Under the pieces are notes generated by a model. It saw only the letters and a list, made by a program, of their open reading frames with translations, did not search any database and was not told the DNA's origin. A stretch of 64,000 nucleotides of DNA from the NCBI GenBank assembly GCA_045654805.1, contig JAZOOD010000032.1, positions 1-64,000 on the forward strand. Reading direction: 5' to 3'. Source of the stretch: CAZNKU01 sp045654805 (GTDB taxonomy: Bacteria > Bacillota > Clostridia > Monoglobales > Firm-18). Below, one piece after another: positions 24,356 to 33,331 of the stretch. The position numbers and the translations under genes were made by a program. Position 1 is the stretch's first letter. Every line of letters begins with the position of its first letter.

Positions 24356-25942
24356 TTGAAAACTGTTTTAGTTGCCTTTAATGCCAGATTTTCACATTCT
24401 TCCCTGGCACTAAGATATATAAGAACGTATAATAAGGAAAAAAATATTGAAATTGCAGAGTATACCATAAATGACCATATAAGCCATTCATACGCATCAT
24501 TGCTGAAAATGAATGCAGACGTATACTGTTTTTCAGTATACATATGGAATATTGAAATAACCCTTAAAGTTGCAGAAATGCTAAAAAAAGCAAAACCCGA
24601 TACAATAATCGTGTTTGGTGGTCCGGAATGTAGCTATTCACCTGATAAGCTTTTTGAAAATTACAAATTTATAGATTACATAATGCGCGGCGAGGGTGAA
24701 ATCATTGCAGGAAAGCTCATTGATGCACTTGAAAACAGAACTCCGGTTAATATAAAGGGTATTGCAACAAGAGAAAACCTTTCCAATATATCTGACTGTG
24801 TAAATCTCGAAACCATAGACTTTCCTTATTCAGATATTGATTTCAGACAATTAAAAAACAGAATAATATATTTTGAAACCTCAAGAGGTTGCCCTTTTAA
24901 CTGCTCGTACTGTCTTTCTTCCATTGAAAAAGGTATAAGATATTTCCCTATGGAATATGTAAAAACAGGCTTTGATACATTTTTCGAAAACAAAGTCCCC
25001 CTTGTAAAATTAATAGACCGTACTTTTAATTCAAACCCAAAACGTGCAATAGAAATCATACAATATATAATTAAAAATTCAAAATACACCAAGGTACATT
25101 TTGAAATTGACCCCGGCATATTAACAGACGAAATTATAGAGGTGCTTGCAACCGCCCCAAAGGATTTGTTCCAACTTGAAATGGGCATACAATCTGCAAA
25201 CCCAGACACTTTAAAGGCGGTGAATAGAAATGAGGATTTAAAAAGGGTATGTGAAAATATACGCAAGCTGAAAAAAGCAGATAATATGCACATACATCTT
25301 GATTTAATTGCAGGTTTGCCTTTTGAAGATTATACATCATTTTCAAAATCTTTTAATTATGTATACTCTTTAAATCCAGATATGTTGCAATTGGGATTTT
25401 TAAAAGTGCTCCACGGTACACCCATAAAGGAAAATGCAGATATTATATATGCGGACTTTCCACCATACGAGGTGATATCCACAAAATGGATAACCGCAGA
25501 GGAAATATGCAAACTAAAGCTTATTGATCAAGCTGTAGACAACTTGAACAATAGCGGGGCATTTAGACGTACATTGAATAAACTTATATCCAACAATGCC
25601 TTTGAGGTATTTGAAAAGATTTCAATTATATTCAACAGTAATAAAGTTCTTGGCAGATTTAACATTTATGAAGAACTGTATAAAATGTTTGGAAACGACA
25701 TTTATGAAGAACTGTGCCTCGACTTTTTAGAAAATGGCAAAAACAGACCTATGCCAAAATTTGCTTGTATTAAATATCCTACAAAATTCAAGAAAAACTG
25801 TGCATCTATTTTAAATGAACTTAATATGTCCTTCGAAAATATACGTTTTGAACCAATCGGAGATAAAGTTTATATGGTGGATTACAAGAATAAAAAAATG
25901 TATGATATGACAGAAAAATACAAAAAGAGTGCAGCAAAATAA
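24356..25942 (+). CDS. B12-binding-domain radical SAM protein (DUF4080 type)
   Basis: 528 residues. Residues 1-~135 form a cobalamin-binding-like Rossmann domain (KTVLVAFNARFSHSSLALRY; VFGGPECSY). The radical SAM motif SRGCPFNCSYCLSS (CxxxCxxC) lies near residue 175, then SPASM-less TIM-barrel strands (LEMGIQSANPDTL; DLIAGLPFEDY) and a C-terminal DUF4080 region. The function is unknown; relatives are methyltransferase-like or MiaB-like. A GTG at 24347 falls within the AGAGGTG ribosome site, so the TTG six bases after it is chosen. It is monocistronic with a strong terminator. Confidence 0.85.
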   Translation: MKTVLVAFNARFSHSSLALRYIRTYNKEKNIEIAEYTINDHISHSYASLLKMNADVYCFSVYIWNIEITLKVAEMLKKAKPDTIIVFGGPECSYSPDKLFENYKFIDYIMRGEGEIIAGKLIDALENRTPVNIKGIATRENLSNISDCVNLETIDFPYSDIDFRQLKNRIIYFETSRGCPFNCSYCLSSIEKGIRYFPMEYVKTGFDTFFENKVPLVKLIDRTFNSNPKRAIEIIQYIIKNSKYTKVHFEIDPGILTDEIIEVLATAPKDLFQLEMGIQSANPDTLKAVNRNEDLKRVCENIRKLKKADNMHIHLDLIAGLPFEDYTSFSKSFNYVYSLNPDMLQLGFLKVLHGTPIKENADIIYADFPPYEVISTKWITAEEICKLKLIDQAVDNLNNSGAFRRTLNKLISNNAFEVFEKISIIFNSNKVLGRFNIYEELYKMFGNDIYEELCLDFLENGKNRPMPKFACIKYPTKFKKNCASILNELNMSFENIRFEPIGDKVYMVDYKNKKMYDMTEKYKKSAAK

Positions 25943-25965
25943 AATTTATCTTGCTGCACTCCTTT
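25927..25965. terminator. Bidirectional terminator between radical SAM and PAP2 genes
   Basis: AGTGCAGCAA/TTGCTGCACT stem; the 5' arm overlaps the last codons of the radical SAM gene. T-rich on the plus side, A-rich on the minus side, serving both convergent genes. Confidence 0.85.
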
Positions 25966-26846
25966 TATGATTTTATCTCATTTATCTTTGTCAGTATAAA
26001 TGGGTATAGAGCAACACACCAGAATATCAGTATAAAATTCTGTACATACATCATTGCATAAGTTTCCAAAAATAAATTTTCTAACATAAACTTTATAATC
26101 AGTAATAAAACCAGCCCTACAATGGTTTTTAAAATATTAAATACCGTATTCCCAGCAGATACATATTTCACATAACGCCTTTCCAAAAACCATCCTGTTA
26201 TAAAACCGCCTATTGCACCTGCAATTTCAATACAATCAAATGAATACTCCATTAAATGATAACCGGGATAAGACTTTGTCAACGCATATATAACCATAAG
26301 TACGGAAATTACAAAGCCTGTAACCAAGGTTGCAAGGTCGTGTCTTTCACATATTTTATATATAGTTTCCGTTGCAAATATTATAAAAATGCCTATTATG
26401 AAAGAAACTGTAACATCCCATAGAGTATGAACTCTAAAATAGAGTCGTGACACACCTACCATTACAGCAAAAAATATGCATAAAATTTTAAATCCAACCC
26501 TGCCGAATCTTTTAGCCAGACATCCGAAAACCGTAACACCGCTTTGAGTGTGACCACTTGGGAAGGAATATCCCGTAGCGGTTTCAACAGCATAAGGCGA
26601 CGGCTTTATTCTGCTATCCAACACCCACGGTCTTTGCACACAAAATACCAGCTTCAAAATTTGGTTTATCCCCATACCGAAGCAAAAAGCAAACCCTGTT
26701 TTATGGGCAAACACCTTGTCGCCGCACCATGCAAGATAACAAAAGATAATCATTATAAAATACTGTTCCCCTATAAGAGTAAACATTTTAAAAATTACAT
26801 CCAAAGCATTGTTAGATATACTTTGGAACCATAATAAAAGTTCCAT
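25965..26846 (-). CDS. PAP2-superfamily membrane phosphatase
   Basis: 293-residue protein with about eight membrane helices. The three phosphatase motifs are readable: KLVFCVQRP (KxxxxxxRP), FPSGHTQ (PSGH) and SRLYFRVHTLWD (SRxxxxxHxxxD). It is likely to act on undecaprenyl or phospholipid phosphates at the outer membrane face. An upstream ATG (26859-26861) has no ribosome site; the chosen ATG follows GGTGG closely. It lies 47 bases downstream of the M14 peptidase gene, so both wall/envelope functions may be co-transcribed. Confidence 0.88.
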   Translation of the reverse strand: MELLLWFQSISNNALDVIFKMFTLIGEQYFIMIIFCYLAWCGDKVFAHKTGFAFCFGMGINQILKLVFCVQRPWVLDSRIKPSPYAVETATGYSFPSGHTQSGVTVFGCLAKRFGRVGFKILCIFFAVMVGVSRLYFRVHTLWDVTVSFIIGIFIIFATETIYKICERHDLATLVTGFVISVLMVIYALTKSYPGYHLMEYSFDCIEIAGAIGGFITGWFLERRYVKYVSAGNTVFNILKTIVGLVLLLIIKFMLENLFLETYAMMYVQNFILIFWCVALYPFILTKINEIKS

Positions 26847-26893
26847 CAAACCACCAACCATATTAATCTATGTATAGTATTTTACTACAAATT

Positions 26894-28060
26894 TTATGCC
26901 TTTTCAAGAGCTGTCACCAAAAGTCCTATGTTATCCCCATAAATTTCATCAAATTGTTCCAAGGGTAAAGGGTTAGTACCTATCCCCGCTTCTATTGTGT
27001 AACCCGGCTTGTTATAAGCCTGTATAAACCAATCTTTATAACCCGCATATGAAGATTCCGCAGGTGTAATAGACAACATATAGCCTGACGCCTCCTCCAA
27101 AGCTCTGCCGATTGCATAAGAATTTTTAGGTGTATAATCAAGATACTTCCAATAAATCACCTTTCCCTGAGTATGATATGACAAAGTAAGTGCAAATTTA
27201 TGCTGATTTGTAAAATTATAAACAGCAAGACTTTCCGGCTCTGAAAGTGGCTCTGTTCCAACAAAATCTCTTGGTGCAGGTGATATAAAACCAAGATTAT
27301 ATTTAATCTCCTTGGCTCTGTTCCAATTAGCGGGATAATTAAGATTAAGATCTACACCTGAAATATTTGCCTTCCACCCGTCGGGAAATGGTATCTGAGG
27401 ATAGTTGCCACTTATGGAAAGTGCATTGTTATAGTACTCTCCTGCAGGCAGACCTCCGTTTACAAGATCCATTCCGTCAGGGTTTACACAGGCTACTATA
27501 TAAAGGGTTTTGCTGTCATATAGTTCCTTTGCAGAACTTTCTGCTATGTTTTCACCGTTTTGATAAGCCTTTGCATACTGTTCTGCAAACTTCAACAGCA
27601 AAGGTGTGGTTATCCATTCATTGGCATGGTGTTCTGCATTGTAAAAAACCTCAACATCCCCTGTGCCAATTTTAATATAATACAAATCCTTTCCCATAAC
27701 GCTCTTTCCTATGCTTCCGCTCTCCACAAAAGGATATCTGGCAACAATTCCTCTTACAATATATGAAACAAGCTCCCATACATATTTTATATTCGTAGGA
27801 ACAACGTCAAATTCAAAGGGCAAAACCTTCCCCTCTGTATTCGTAGTATAACCCAACAAATAAGGCTCCAGTAAGCTCCATGTCCTTTGTCCAACTATTC
27901 CATCTGCAGTCAGTTTATTTGTCAGTTGAAATTCCTTGACAACCTGTTCAAGATTTTCGTCAAAACCACCATTTATTTCCGTTTCATATCCGGCCCTTTG
28001 CAAAGCCAACTGAAGCATCTCTACCAAGGGACCTATTTCTCCTAATTTTAATGTTATCAT
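26894..28060 (-). CDS. M14 carboxypeptidase with N-terminal peptidoglycan-binding domain
   Basis: 388 residues. Residues 1-~72 are a peptidoglycan-binding repeat (GPLVEMLQLALQRAGYE; DGIVGQRTWSLL). Then an M14 zinc peptidase: HxxE in AEHHANEW, the third ligand His in LSYHTQGKVI, the substrate Arg region (SGVDLNLNYPANWN), and the catalytic Glu in GYTIEAGIGTNP. The combination is that of gamma-D-glutamyl-diaminopimelate peptidases trimming wall peptides. No signal peptide is visible, so it may act on internalised muropeptides or in spores. AGAGGTG precedes the ATG. Confidence 0.88.
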   Translation of the reverse strand: MITLKLGEIGPLVEMLQLALQRAGYETEINGGFDENLEQVVKEFQLTNKLTADGIVGQRTWSLLEPYLLGYTTNTEGKVLPFEFDVVPTNIKYVWELVSYIVRGIVARYPFVESGSIGKSVMGKDLYYIKIGTGDVEVFYNAEHHANEWITTPLLLKFAEQYAKAYQNGENIAESSAKELYDSKTLYIVACVNPDGMDLVNGGLPAGEYYNNALSISGNYPQIPFPDGWKANISGVDLNLNYPANWNRAKEIKYNLGFISPAPRDFVGTEPLSEPESLAVYNFTNQHKFALTLSYHTQGKVIYWKYLDYTPKNSYAIGRALEEASGYMLSITPAESSYAGYKDWFIQAYNKPGYTIEAGIGTNPLPLEQFDEIYGDNIGLLVTALEKA

Positions 28061-28140
28061 AAAATCACCTCTTTATATTTGATGATTAATGAATTTGTAT
28101 TATGATTTTTTATGTACTTTTTGTAATAAAATACATAAAA

Positions 28141-28163
28141 AAGAGACTGTTTAACAGTCTCTT
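28141..28163 (-). terminator. Terminator of the HAD-MATE unit
   Basis: AAGAGACTGTT/AACAGTCTCTT stem followed by T6 on the minus strand; the hairpin overlaps the MATE stop codon. Confidence 0.88.
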
Positions 28164-29529
28164 ACCTTGCTTCTATTTTCTTAAGCCATTTGCCGCTTTT
28201 TAATCTGAAAATACACCATATGCACTTGATAACCTGGTCAATATTCAATAAAGTGTATATCCAAAAAGATGACCAATGGAATACTAATCCTGCCAAAGCT
28301 CCCAACGGAACGGACGCAACCCACAAGAACAAAATGTCTCCCACCATAAGAAACTTTGTATCTCCTCCGGCACGCAGTACACCTTTTGTAAGTATAGAAC
28401 TTACTGAACGGAATGCAATAATAAATATAATTGCATTCATAAGCTGGTCGGCTATAAGCTTTGCTTCATCTGATACCTGATAATAATTAATTACAGGTTT
28501 CTTTAGAATAAATATAATAAGTGCCGCTAAAAAGCCTATTAAAAAACCAATTATTGTAAATGTATATCCCTGCCTGTGGGCCTTTTTATAATCTCCCTCA
28601 CCCATAGTATGCCCTGTTATAATACCACTGGCATTACCTATGCCAACAGTCAATATACTACTTAATTGTTGTACCACCATAGTTACGGAATTAGCAGCAA
28701 CAAATGCCTGACCTATGCGGCCCATAACCATCGCAACCGCATTGTTCCCCAATCCAAGCAAACCATCACTTACCAAAACAGGAATACTGATTCGTATGTA
28801 TTCACCAAACATATCTTTACACTTCATCTTAAGGTCACGAAGTCTATAACCAATGCGTCCTTCAACAAAAAATAAATATCCGCATACAAAGCATATTTCA
28901 AAAATTCTGGCAATCAGCGTACTTAGTGCCGCACCTGCAATTTCCATACGTGGTGCACCAAGGTTACCGAAAATAAATACCCAGTTAAAAAACACATTAA
29001 TAAAAAAAGCACTTAACGAGGATATCAATGGTATTTTTACCTGTCCTATACTCCTTAAAATTACCGTAGTAGTAAGAGCAAAGCCCATACAGAAATATGT
29101 AGGTATCATCCACCTGAGATATATTGCACCATAATGTATAATCTCCGCATCAGATGTATATATTCTCATAATACCTTCCGGAAACAAAATTGTCGCAACA
29201 GTAAATACAGCTGCAAAACAAAAGCAAAATCTCAACATAATTGTCAATGCTTTTTTAAGAGAATTAAGTTCATTCATTCCCCAAAATCTTGATGTCAGTA
29301 CAGATGCACCCATACCGATACCCATACAACAAATCATAAATATATTTATAAATTGACTTGCCAGTGATGAAGCTGAAAGCTGTGCATCTCCCATACTGGA
29401 GAGCATTACTGTATCCATAAGATTTATTCCAACAGTTATAAGAGACTGAGCAGATATAGGTATTGCTATTTTAAACATCTGCTTATACAAGCTTTTTGTC
29501 CCCAAATAATCTTTAATATTTGCGTTCAA
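28162..29529 (-). CDS. MATE-family efflux transporter
   Basis: 455 residues, 12 predicted membrane helices in two homologous halves. The MatE pattern is clear (IAIPISAQSLITVGINLMDTVMLSSMGD in the first half; VLVSDGLLGLGNNAVAMVMGRIG in the second). These antiporters extrude cationic drugs or metabolites using Na+ or H+. The start is a TTG 6 bases after GAAGGG. It is 19 bases behind the HAD phosphatase gene, in the same operon. The substrate cannot be predicted. Confidence 0.92.
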   Translation of the reverse strand: MNANIKDYLGTKSLYKQMFKIAIPISAQSLITVGINLMDTVMLSSMGDAQLSASSLASQFINIFMICCMGIGMGASVLTSRFWGMNELNSLKKALTIMLRFCFCFAAVFTVATILFPEGIMRIYTSDAEIIHYGAIYLRWMIPTYFCMGFALTTTVILRSIGQVKIPLISSLSAFFINVFFNWVFIFGNLGAPRMEIAGAALSTLIARIFEICFVCGYLFFVEGRIGYRLRDLKMKCKDMFGEYIRISIPVLVSDGLLGLGNNAVAMVMGRIGQAFVAANSVTMVVQQLSSILTVGIGNASGIITGHTMGEGDYKKAHRQGYTFTIIGFLIGFLAALIIFILKKPVINYYQVSDEAKLIADQLMNAIIFIIAFRSVSSILTKGVLRAGGDTKFLMVGDILFLWVASVPLGALAGLVFHWSSFWIYTLLNIDQVIKCIWCIFRLKSGKWLKKIEAR

Positions 29530-29548
29530 AATTAACCCTTCTTTTTCA

Positions 29549-30325
29549 TTATTTAATTAGTTCACCTACACCTGAGGCAATAAACTTCGGTCTATATGGA
29601 AACTTATCGATATCTTCAACTGATGTTACTCCGCTTAAAACAAGTACTGTATCAACATTAGACTCTATACCAGCGATAATATCAGTATCCATTCTGTCAC
29701 CAATAAACGCAATTTCATTACTATGACAATCCAGCTTATTCATACCATGTCTTAACATAAGGGGATTAGGCTTACCAACAAAATATGCCTTTTTACCTGT
29801 GGCAATTTCTATAGGTGATATAAGAGACCCTGTTGCAGGTACAACTCCCTTTTCGGTAGGTCCGGTTACATCAGGATTTGTACCAATAAGCTTAGCACCC
29901 TTGTTTACAAGTTCTACTGCCTTTTCAATTTTTTCAAAGCTGTACGTTCTTGTTTCTGCTACAACTACATAATCAGGATTAACATCATTCATATAAATAT
30001 TATGGTCATAAAGTGCTTTTGTAAGAGCAGCCTCTCCGATTACATAAGCCGTACAACCCGGATTTTGACTATGTAAAAATTCAGCAGTTGCCATAGCACT
30101 TGTATAAAAATGGTCAGCAGAAACTCTAAGCCCCATTCTGTCAAGCTTCATACTAAGCTCGTGAGGTGTTTTTTCCGGACTGTTTGTAAGAAACACAAAC
30201 TTTTTGTCATTATCAATCATCCAATTAACAAATTCCGTTACGCCATCAAGTATCTTATTGCCGTGATATATAACACCATCCATATCACATATAAAACCGT
30301 CTTTATTTAAAACTTCTTTTATCAT
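29549..30325 (-). CDS. HAD-IIA (NagD-like) sugar-phosphate phosphatase
   Basis: 258 residues. The catalytic motif I is CDMDGVIYHGN (DxD), motif II is FLTNSPEKT, and motif IV is IGDRMDTDIIAG, with a NagD-type C2 cap between. The family dephosphorylates small phosphometabolites such as nucleotides, glycerol phosphate or nitrophenyl phosphate; the substrate is unknown. The start was chosen at the ATG 7 bases after GGAGG; earlier in-frame starts overlap or precede that site. It is the first gene of a unit with the MATE transporter. Confidence 0.9.
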   Translation of the reverse strand: MIKEVLNKDGFICDMDGVIYHGNKILDGVTEFVNWMIDNDKKFVFLTNSPEKTPHELSMKLDRMGLRVSADHFYTSAMATAEFLHSQNPGCTAYVIGEAALTKALYDHNIYMNDVNPDYVVVAETRTYSFEKIEKAVELVNKGAKLIGTNPDVTGPTEKGVVPATGSLISPIEIATGKKAYFVGKPNPLMLRHGMNKLDCHSNEIAFIGDRMDTDIIAGIESNVDTVLVLSGVTSVEDIDKFPYRPKFIASGVGELIK

Positions 30326-30348
30326 AATCATTCCTCCCCTATAGAGAA

Positions 30349-30378
30349 ATATTACCATATTTTAAAGTATATTGTCAA
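30349..30378 (-). promoter_or_regulatory. Promoter of the HAD-MATE unit
   Basis: TTGACA (complement of 30373-30378), 18 bases, TAATAT (complement of 30349-30354). Confidence 0.65.
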
Positions 30379-30455
30379 ATTATATTCCCTAATATTTTGA
30401 ATTAATATAAAGCTCATACGATAATGTTATAATAAAAAAAGTCTAAAATGAAAAA

Positions 30456-30480
30456 GCAAAACGGATTTTTTCCGTTTTGC
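30456..30480 (-). terminator. Terminator of the mdh-hdr-flx-frd-transporter operon
   Basis: GCAAAACGGA/TCCGTTTTGC perfect stem, 13 bases past the stop of the last gene, with a T-rich 3' flank on the minus strand. It marks the end of an ~11-kb transcription unit. Confidence 0.88.
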
Positions 30481-30493
30481 CTCTTTATTTTAA

Positions 30494-31693
30494 TTAAAAT
30501 AACATTACCATTACTCTCGCCGCTATAACTATAGACACCAATGCAAGTGGATAAGTTGCTGCATAAGCACCGGCAACATCATCAGTACCTGTTACACTTA
30601 TTAGTGTACCAAGTGCAGGGGTACTTGTCATACCGCCTGTAATTGAGCCCAAATTGTTGAATATGCTCAACTTAAATACATATTTAGCAACCAAAAATCC
30701 AACAACCATTGGCAACATAGTAAGAATTACACCATAAATAAAATATTCAACTTTTACATTTTCAACAAAATTCATACCACCTGGAACACCTGCACCTATA
30801 AGGAATAATACAAGACCAAGTTCTCTAAACATATTAAGAGATGCTTTGGAAATCTTGCAGTCTATAGGACCGATGTGACCGTAATGACCGATTATAAGAC
30901 CCGCTACCAAAGTACCACCTGATGTTCCAAGTGAAAAGTTGATGCCGGGAATCTTAATAGAACCAATAATTACACCAAACGCAATAGCAAGGAAGAATGG
31001 GAAAAATCCCAAATCTTCAAGCTGAATTAGTTTTTTGCCGCTATCTTTTATATTTACTGCACTTATCTGTGTAAATTTTGCATTTTCTTCTTCAATGTTA
31101 ACTTTAAATATTTTAGGCATAATTTGTACAAAAAGCACAACACCCAATACACCGAAAAGATAAGCTATGCCATAACCTGCAGTAGCAGCATTTGCGGCAA
31201 CTTCTGAAGCCGCAACCTCTTTAGCAGCCGCAAGACCCGGAGTTGAAGTCAAAGCACCAGTTAAAATACCAATCATAAGGTTAATATCCGTATCTGTAAC
31301 CTTTGCAATTATTAAAGCTGAGATTGCACCAACAGCTATTATAATAACTCCAAGGCAAAGGTATGAAACTGATTTTTTATTAAATGTTCTAAAAAATTTA
31401 GGTCCTGCAATCAAGCCAACAGCTGTTACAAACAAAGCTGTACCTATACTGGAGACAAGACTGAAAAGTGTTTTTGTGTTTTCACCCAAAAGCACAATTT
31501 CCTTACCAAAAAGAGTAAATGAAGGAACATAGCTCAACAAAACACCATATGCAAGAGCTACAATTAAAACTCCGGCAGAGCCAAGGGATATCCCCTTGAC
31601 TTTAATACCGCCTAATAAATATCCCAATGTAGCTATTGTAAAAATTATAAATACAATGGAAAGCATTGAAGATATAACATCTGCTAAATACAC
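30494..31693 (-). CDS. AspT/YidE-type transporter, possible succinate exporter
   Basis: 399 residues, about 10-11 membrane helices in two halves. Each half carries the AAEx-family loop (IGILTGALTSTPGLAAAKE; SITGGMTSTPALGTLISVTG). Known members are the aspartate:alanine exchanger AspT and the succinate exporter SucE of Corynebacterium. The central pair of TrkA-C (RCK-C) domains usual in AspT is missing; only a short hydrophilic linker of ~50 residues is present. Being the last gene after a fumarate-reductase-like pair, it plausibly exports succinate or exchanges it for fumarate, malate or aspartate. The start is a GTG nine bases after AGGAG; an ATG abutting that site is the alternative. Confidence 0.78.
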   Translation of the reverse strand: MYLADVISSMLSIVFIIFTIATLGYLLGGIKVKGISLGSAGVLIVALAYGVLLSYVPSFTLFGKEIVLLGENTKTLFSLVSSIGTALFVTAVGLIAGPKFFRTFNKKSVSYLCLGVIIIAVGAISALIIAKVTDTDINLMIGILTGALTSTPGLAAAKEVAASEVAANAATAGYGIAYLFGVLGVVLFVQIMPKIFKVNIEEENAKFTQISAVNIKDSGKKLIQLEDLGFFPFFLAIAFGVIIGSIKIPGINFSLGTSGGTLVAGLIIGHYGHIGPIDCKISKASLNMFRELGLVLFLIGAGVPGGMNFVENVKVEYFIYGVILTMLPMVVGFLVAKYVFKLSIFNNLGSITGGMTSTPALGTLISVTGTDDVAGAYAATYPLALVSIVIAARVMVMLF

Positions 31694-31712
31694 TATTGTC
31701 ATCTCCTATTAA

Positions 31713-33317
31713 TTAAAATACCTTACCATCTTTTGTATAAGAAGGCAACAATCTTGGTGAAACAGTTGTAGATTCAACACCTGCAGCCTTTCTTTCAGCA
31801 TCAAACTTGTTGATGTGTTCTAATGTAAGCTTTCCAACCTTAACATCCTTTGATTTTGCAGAAGCATTTTTACCTGCGTTTCTACCAAATACAATAATAT
31901 CAAGCAAAGAGTTACCCATAAGTCTGTTTCTGCCGTGGATTCCTCCAACAGCTTCGCCTGCAACATAAAGGTTATCAATATTTGTCAAGCCTTCAGCATT
32001 AATCTTAAGACCACCGTTCTGATAATGAAGTGTTGGGTAAACAAGGATAGGTTCTTTACGGATATCAATACCATACTTAGCGAACATTCTCCACATAGCA
32101 GGGATTCTCTTAATAATAGTACCTTCGCCGTGGATTTTTTCAATCATAGGAGTATCCAACCAAACAGCTCTGCCGTTTGGAGTTTCAACACCATTGTCTC
32201 TTTCGCTGCATTCACGGATAATAGAAGCAGCAGAAACGTCACGGGTTTCCAATGGATGCATAAATACTTCACCGTTTACGTTAATTAGTTTAGCACCCAA
32301 AGAACGAACCTTTTCAGTAACCAAAGCACCGAAAATCTGGTCAGGGAATGCTGCACCTGTTGGGTGATACTGCAAAGTATCAGCATACAAAAGTTCAGCA
32401 CCTGCACGGTAACCAAGTACAAGACCATCGGCTGTTGCACCATAGTGGTTTGATGTTGGGAAGCCCTGGTAGTGAAGTCTGCCTGCACCACCTGTTGCGA
32501 TAACAACTGTTTTAGCCTTTGCAACAAGGAGTTCCTTTGTTTCCATATTCATAAGTACTGCACCTGCAGCCTTACCTTCATCATCAAGGATAAGCTCGAT
32601 AGCTGATGTAAAGTCAACAACAGGGATACCTCTGTTTAAAACTTCATCACGTAATGTACGCATAATTTCAGCACCTGAATAGTCTTTTGCAGCGTGCATT
32701 CTCTTTCTTGAAGTACCGCCGCCGTGTGTTGTAACCATACGGCCTGTTTCGTCTTTATCAAACTCTACACCCAAATCGTTAAGCCACTTGATAGCGTCAG
32801 GAGCTTCGTTAACAAGCTTGTATAGAAGTTCAGGAACAGCCGCAAAGTGACCGCCGCCGAATGCGTCTACATAGTGGATAGCAGGGGAATCGTTTTCCTT
32901 ATCGGCAGCCTGAATACCGCCTTCCGCCATCATTGTATTAGCATCACCGATACGAAGCTTTGTAACAATCATGGTTTTTGCACCGTTGTTATCTGCTTCA
33001 ATAGCAGCAGATGATCCTGCACCGCCACCACCGATGATAAGTACATCTACATCATAATCAGGGTTTGAAAGATCTACATCGCCAGGCTTAATTCTGCTTT
33101 CGCCTTCAAGCAAAGCAGCAAGTTCTGTTGGAACTTTACCGCCCTTGTTAGGACCTACTGTCAGTGTCCTAAATTCTTCCTGCTTATAGTCAGGATGGAA
33201 GGTTGCAAGCAAATTTTCTTTTTCTTCAGCAGTCATTCTGCGTGGTTCGTATGCTGTGTTGTTATCTCTTGCAGCCTCAACCTTTTTAATTGATTCTTGG
33301 AATTCTTTACTGTACAT
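31713..33317 (-). CDS. Fumarate reductase/succinate dehydrogenase-type flavoprotein
   Basis: 534 residues. The FAD-binding fold starts near residue 90 (DVLIIGGGGAGSSAAIEA). The dicarboxylate active-site residues of the FrdA/SdhA/NadB family can be placed: His in LQYHPTGAA, Arg in EKVRSLGAKL, His in LHYQNGGLK, Arg in GRNRLMGNSL. The usual covalent-FAD His (SHTxAAQGG) is replaced in DANTMMAEGG, so FAD is probably non-covalent, as in soluble fumarate reductases and NadB. It is paired with an Fe-S subunit and an Hdr/Flx complex and has no membrane anchor gene, so a soluble fumarate reductase is most likely. L-aspartate oxidase is less likely, as there are no nadA/nadC neighbours. Confidence 0.85.
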   Translation of the reverse strand: MYSKEFQESIKKVEAARDNNTAYEPRRMTAEEKENLLATFHPDYKQEEFRTLTVGPNKGGKVPTELAALLEGESRIKPGDVDLSNPDYDVDVLIIGGGGAGSSAAIEADNNGAKTMIVTKLRIGDANTMMAEGGIQAADKENDSPAIHYVDAFGGGHFAAVPELLYKLVNEAPDAIKWLNDLGVEFDKDETGRMVTTHGGGTSRKRMHAAKDYSGAEIMRTLRDEVLNRGIPVVDFTSAIELILDDEGKAAGAVLMNMETKELLVAKAKTVVIATGGAGRLHYQGFPTSNHYGATADGLVLGYRAGAELLYADTLQYHPTGAAFPDQIFGALVTEKVRSLGAKLINVNGEVFMHPLETRDVSAASIIRECSERDNGVETPNGRAVWLDTPMIEKIHGEGTIIKRIPAMWRMFAKYGIDIRKEPILVYPTLHYQNGGLKINAEGLTNIDNLYVAGEAVGGIHGRNRLMGNSLLDIIVFGRNAGKNASAKSKDVKVGKLTLEHINKFDAERKAAGVESTTVSPRLLPSYTKDGKVF

Positions 33318-33331
33318 ATCTGCTCGCCTCC

